Shown piece after piece: positions 16,372 through 19,645 of a DNA stretch of 19,645 nucleotides (the stretch's first letter is position 1; each line of letters opens with the position of its first letter). The stretch is taken from positions 6,701-26,345 of the forward strand of contig SSNU01000212.1 of NCBI GenBank assembly GCA_012064415.1, read 5' to 3'. The translations under genes were made by a program, and so were the position numbers. The notes under the pieces are model-generated. The model saw only the letters and a program-made list of their open reading frames with translations, searched no databases and was not told the DNA's origin. This DNA comes from Gyrodactylus bullatarudis (Eukaryota > Platyhelminthes > Monogenea > Gyrodactylidea > Gyrodactylidae).

Positions 16372-17660
16372 GAAATATATACATTAGGCTATATACATTC
16401 AGAAAATCGATACTGGCAAATCATTTTTTCAAGAATTTCACGAGGATTACGAACATGTGAATTATTTTTGTTAAATCGGCCTATTAACAGATGAGCCCCT
16501 TTTTGTGATTTGAATTCCAAAATTTTTTTGCCCTAATTTCTTTTTCTTGAGAGGAAATATTTTTATGCAAAGTTAATTTTTTTAAAACTGAATAATATTC
16601 CTCATAAAAGCACTGTGTTTTCAAAAAGAAATTAAAAATGTTTTCACTTTTCGAATTTTTGTTTTTTTTCATTTACAGAAATAAAATTTATTCATTTAAT
16701 TGTTGAGATTATACATCGATAATTTTGAATCCTTGCTTCGGTTTATATGAGTTGTTTTAAGTAACTCTTGCTGTTGTTTCTATTCCCGTCATATTTGAAA
16801 TGTTCAAACGATAAAAGAATTGCCAGAAGTAAAACTAGAATCTCCTAGTGTTGAATCACAATAAAATTAAGGGATAATATTTACTATGAATTTATTCCAA
16901 TAAAACATGATTCTCACAAGATTTCGGATTTTTATTCAGCTCATACGACTTCCAGGATTGAAATAATTTTTAAATAATCCTACGCTGTATGATTTGCCTA
17001 ACAATCCATGAGTTATGAATATGGTTTGGGTTCCTCAAGGTCTAATAAAAAACCTTTTAAATTACTCCAGTTGGATTTTTATGAGCCAATGATGAGGGTT
17101 TGAAAGAATTCATGAAAAATAATAAATTTAGGAATTATCAGAATTTAATCAACAGATATCATATAATAATTTATCATATGATGGAATTATTTGAGCTCTT
17201 TTATTTATTCTAAAGGGTTTCTCGATGAGAATAAATAATTAAGTTATATCTAACAAATATTTTGTTTCCTTAATAGCTAAAGAATGAGACTTGAAAGTTT
17301 TAACTCAAAACCTTTTGTTGCTGATCCATAAAATAATCTGTAATGTGATTTAATTTAAACAATTATTATTATCTTAATTATTGAAATGATTCGTGGAAAA
17401 ACTGAATAGTAATAACTTTTTCCATGATAAAAACAAGGGATTAATCTAGCACTCAATGAATTATAATAGGCAGAAGAATATGCTACCGAGATTCGGACTT
17501 AAATCAATTTCATATCAATTTTCAGCGCTTAAAACAACCTCTAAACACCCGTTGCTGAACAATTTTTTCATCGAAGAGGCTAACCTGATATAATCTGATA
17601 TCTTCTAAATTCTCACAATGAAATAGCTTCACATCAATTAATAAACATTCATTTTCATAC
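16372..17660. other. Noncoding stretch, no gene seen
   Basis: AT-rich, with stops in all frames. A short plus-strand coding-like segment (TIKELPEVKLESPSVES, about 16808-16858) ends in TAA without convincing splice sites and is too short to call. A small palindromic patch (atcatat...atatgat) lies around 17158-17182. Confidence 0.4.
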
Positions 17661-17666
17661 TTCTAG

Positions 17667-18007
17667 GTTTATATTATAAAAATCTGATCAACTTAGCTAA
17701 AAAAGGAGCCTTTAGCTTGAAAGATTTTGGAACTGATTTACAGGAACGAAAAAGCTATAGTTTTGAGGTTGAAACGATTATTATCAATGAAAAATCAGAA
17801 GATATCACTACAAAAGAAAAGTATTCACTGACACCTCCGTCGAAATCTTCACTTAAGCATCGATCTTCGGGAGTAAACGTCAAAACAAATTTCACCGTGG
17901 TGCTTGTTAAAAGTAGAAATAATAAAAGAAGGAGGAGGAGAAGAAGAAGAAGAAGAAGAAGAAGAAGAAGAAGAAGAAGAAGAAGGAGAAGAAATCGTAG
18001 AAGATGA
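17667..18007 (+). CDS. Possible terminal exon with a poly-arginine tail
   Basis: An acceptor-like CTTCTAG (17660-17666) is followed by an open frame to a TGA at 18005-18007. It begins GLYYKNLINLAKKGAFSLKD and continues with a mixed, protein-like composition (FEVETIIINEKSEDITTKEK). The last about 26 residues are almost all Arg, because an AGA/AGG run is read in that register. The product is not recognised. If it is a gene, upstream exons lie outside what could be identified. The Arg tail is probably microsatellite expansion rather than selected sequence. Confidence 0.3.
17929..17993 (+). repeat. AGA/GAA trinucleotide microsatellite
   Basis: Runs of AGG and then mostly AGA units, a polypurine tract of about 65 bp with a few G interruptions at each side. 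In the overlapping reading frame it encodes arginines. Confidence 0.95.
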
Positions 18008-19503
18008 GTTTTTTAACTGAAATAAATGGTATTTCTACCAAATGCATTTTAAAACTAATAATTCTGTATATAATATTTACAGAATATAAAGAGTAAAATT
18101 AGTACGAAAATATTGTCGAACCTCATCAAGAATATTATTGTTAGATTCTGAACTCATATGGAAGGTTAGAGAACAAGAAGCGTATATTCGAGTGATAAAC
18201 GTTATATTTCGCCGGGTCTCTTCAGACTCAAAATTATCGATGTATAAAAGTGTTAAATATTCACGTAAATTCTTATCAAAGTACGAGAATCCTCTTAAAT
18301 TCATAATTCAAAATTTGAAAATATATCACTGGATATACATTTCTAAAAGAATCTTTGGTGGTGTCATTTTAAAAAGTCAATTAATATAAGGTAATGGTCG
18401 AAATCAATTACATCGAAAATCCCCCATTGTCTAATCTAGTTTCACCGTCGAAATGGACCAATCAAAATAAATCAATGTTGCTCGATGTATTCATATCTAT
18501 ATTCAAGTATTAAATAGGAGTGAGAGTTATAAATATTGCATTTTAAACCTATTTAATCTGTTACTAATTTGTAACTTATAAATTATAAAAACGAATCAAG
18601 TAAGTGATGAGCATGAAATCTCAGGGTTACTCATTAATCTGTCCATTTCAATGTATGACATTTACATCTTGGATTTGTGATCGGCTAGCCTCTCTAAGGT
18701 AGTGTCGATGTGTTGAGGGTGAAATTAATGCACAGACTCGAAGGTTTGCTGATGTGATACGCGAGAAGAGTTTACATGCTCATTAGGTGTCTAAATTGCT
18801 GATATGTTACTGATATTTTTAAAACCAGGTAGTTTTGAAAACACCTAGTGAAATTCAAACCTAATTCAGCACTAAATAATTAAAGTTTCGAGCAGAAAGT
18901 TATAAACAAACCTCAGTGAAATATTTAATTTAGGGGTAAATACAAAAAAGAGTTAGGGTGAGTAGAGAGTATGATAGGTTATATTCGTGATATTTCCAAA
19001 AACAACAACAATGTTGACAAAGGAACTCAACAATCCAAAGACAGCAATGAGCCTCAGACCAATTTATCACATTTCTGAAAGTAGAACTAAAATTCTTTCG
19101 AATGAGCTATGACTTTTATAGCTGCAATAGTCTATTGAGAAGGTATGCTTATTTAAAAATGACTCGTTTTTGAAAAAGTATAAAATTTTCTTAGAAAATA
19201 TTGAGAACGTTTTTTGAAAAACCACTAACAGAGGTCGAAGAGAAAAAAGAAAGAAACTTTTATCAAGAAACGATACCCGTAGAATTCAAATATTTTTCTA
19301 CCTTTATGTCATTTTTTGAAATAAAAAAGTTAGTCATTTTCAGGGTCTTAAAATGAGCATTTTTTGGGTAAATAACTCCTGAACTATAGGTTTGTTTTTT
19401 TTTTAATTGCATATTCTTTTTCAGCGTATTCTTAAACCATATAAAATTTTCAATCTTAGCTTTGTGCCTTGAAAAAAATTCTCTGGCTCTAAAAGGGTTA
19501 AAG
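18008..19503. other. Noncoding stretch, no supported gene
   Basis: Open frames overlap on both strands at about 18077-18389 without a recognisable domain, and neither shows clear splice sites. The remainder is AT-rich. No tRNA, hammerhead core or copy of the repeats named elsewhere was found. Confidence 0.4.
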
Positions 19504-19509
19504 GAAAAT

Positions 19510-19645
19510 AGAAAAGAAAGGTTTCACAGGTGTCAATTTCCACAAAGCATCCAAGATAATTAAGAAAGTTTCAAAGATGACCAGAGGGTCCCCTGTGAGT
19601 CCCCCATCTCCAACTCAAAACTTAGACCCAAAATCGGAAATTTTA
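19510..19645 (+). CDS. Possible exon running off the right edge
   Basis: After an acceptor-like AAAATAG (ending about 19514), the frame containing KKGFTGVNFHKASKIIKKVS then TRGSPVSPPSPTQN stays open to the window end (about 45 codons). The Ser/Pro-rich composition and higher GC than the flanks look coding. The family is not recognised, and the evidence is only an open frame plus composition. Confidence 0.25.

Noticed and set aside
18077..18389. Overlapping open frames on both strands
   Set aside because: They overlap each other on opposite strands with no domain; at most one can be real and nothing favours either.
18660..18790. GC-richer patch resembling a SINE head
   Set aside because: No B-box consensus and no second copy in the window.

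Overview
This is an AT-rich eukaryotic window with almost no intact long reading frames. It is mainly transposable-element remnants around a few host-like, intron-split genes. Three things suggest a flatworm (Platyhelminthes), as an inference only: (1) very short introns with GT...AG ends, inferred by eye at about 23-37 nt plus one of 60 and one of 77 nt; (2) a tRNA-headed SINE carrying a hammerhead ribozyme, the architecture known from schistosome Sm-alpha; (3) abundant Penelope-like elements (PLEs), one with a hammerhead in its 3' region.

Layout. 1-1560: noncoding, with a diverged foldback-family end (about 385-476) and a tRNA-headed SINE (600-746). 1561-2580 (minus): 3' part of a non-LTR LINE, frameshifted. 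2582-4785 (plus): the longest PLE copy (PLE-1), with decayed hammerhead-like sequence at its start, a reverse transcriptase (RT) broken by stops and a changed motif-A residue, and a GIY-YIG endonuclease; its 3' end is cut by a SINE tail (4790-4846). 5602-5947 (minus): a second, 5'-truncated LINE copy with a poly(A) tail. 5951-6313 (plus): the 3' coding end of a PLE, whose first 156 bp repeat 4630-4785; a TATA/AATAAA pair follows (6447-6495).

6730-7565 (minus) and 7745-9971 (plus) are two divergently arranged host-like genes. The minus gene is unidentified. The plus gene is recognisably a poly(ADP-ribose) glycohydrolase (PARG) catalytic domain built from small exons separated mostly by microintrons. 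Its one long intron holds a PLE endonuclease scrap and a tRNA-hammerhead SINE, both on the minus strand. At the end of its penultimate visible exon lies a foldback element (9999-11367) with two 615-bp near-identical inverted arms. The element's terminal repeats contain donor- and acceptor-like splice motifs, and using the right-hand acceptor restores the reading frame into a plausible last PARG exon (11354-11438).

11480-12645: a decayed relative of the foldback element and a PLE RT fragment. 12717-13943 (plus): a Tigger/pogo-type DDE transposase gene, also split by 26- and 27-nt introns, with all three catalytic acidic residues but a stop in the last exon. 14780-16371: a minus-strand PLE with GIY-YIG endonuclease and a well-formed hammerhead ribozyme (14795-14854), abutting head to head a plus-strand fragment of the same element. 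16372-19645: mostly featureless, with a possible exon ending in a GAA/AGA-repeat-encoded arginine tail (17667-18007) and a possible exon entering the right edge.
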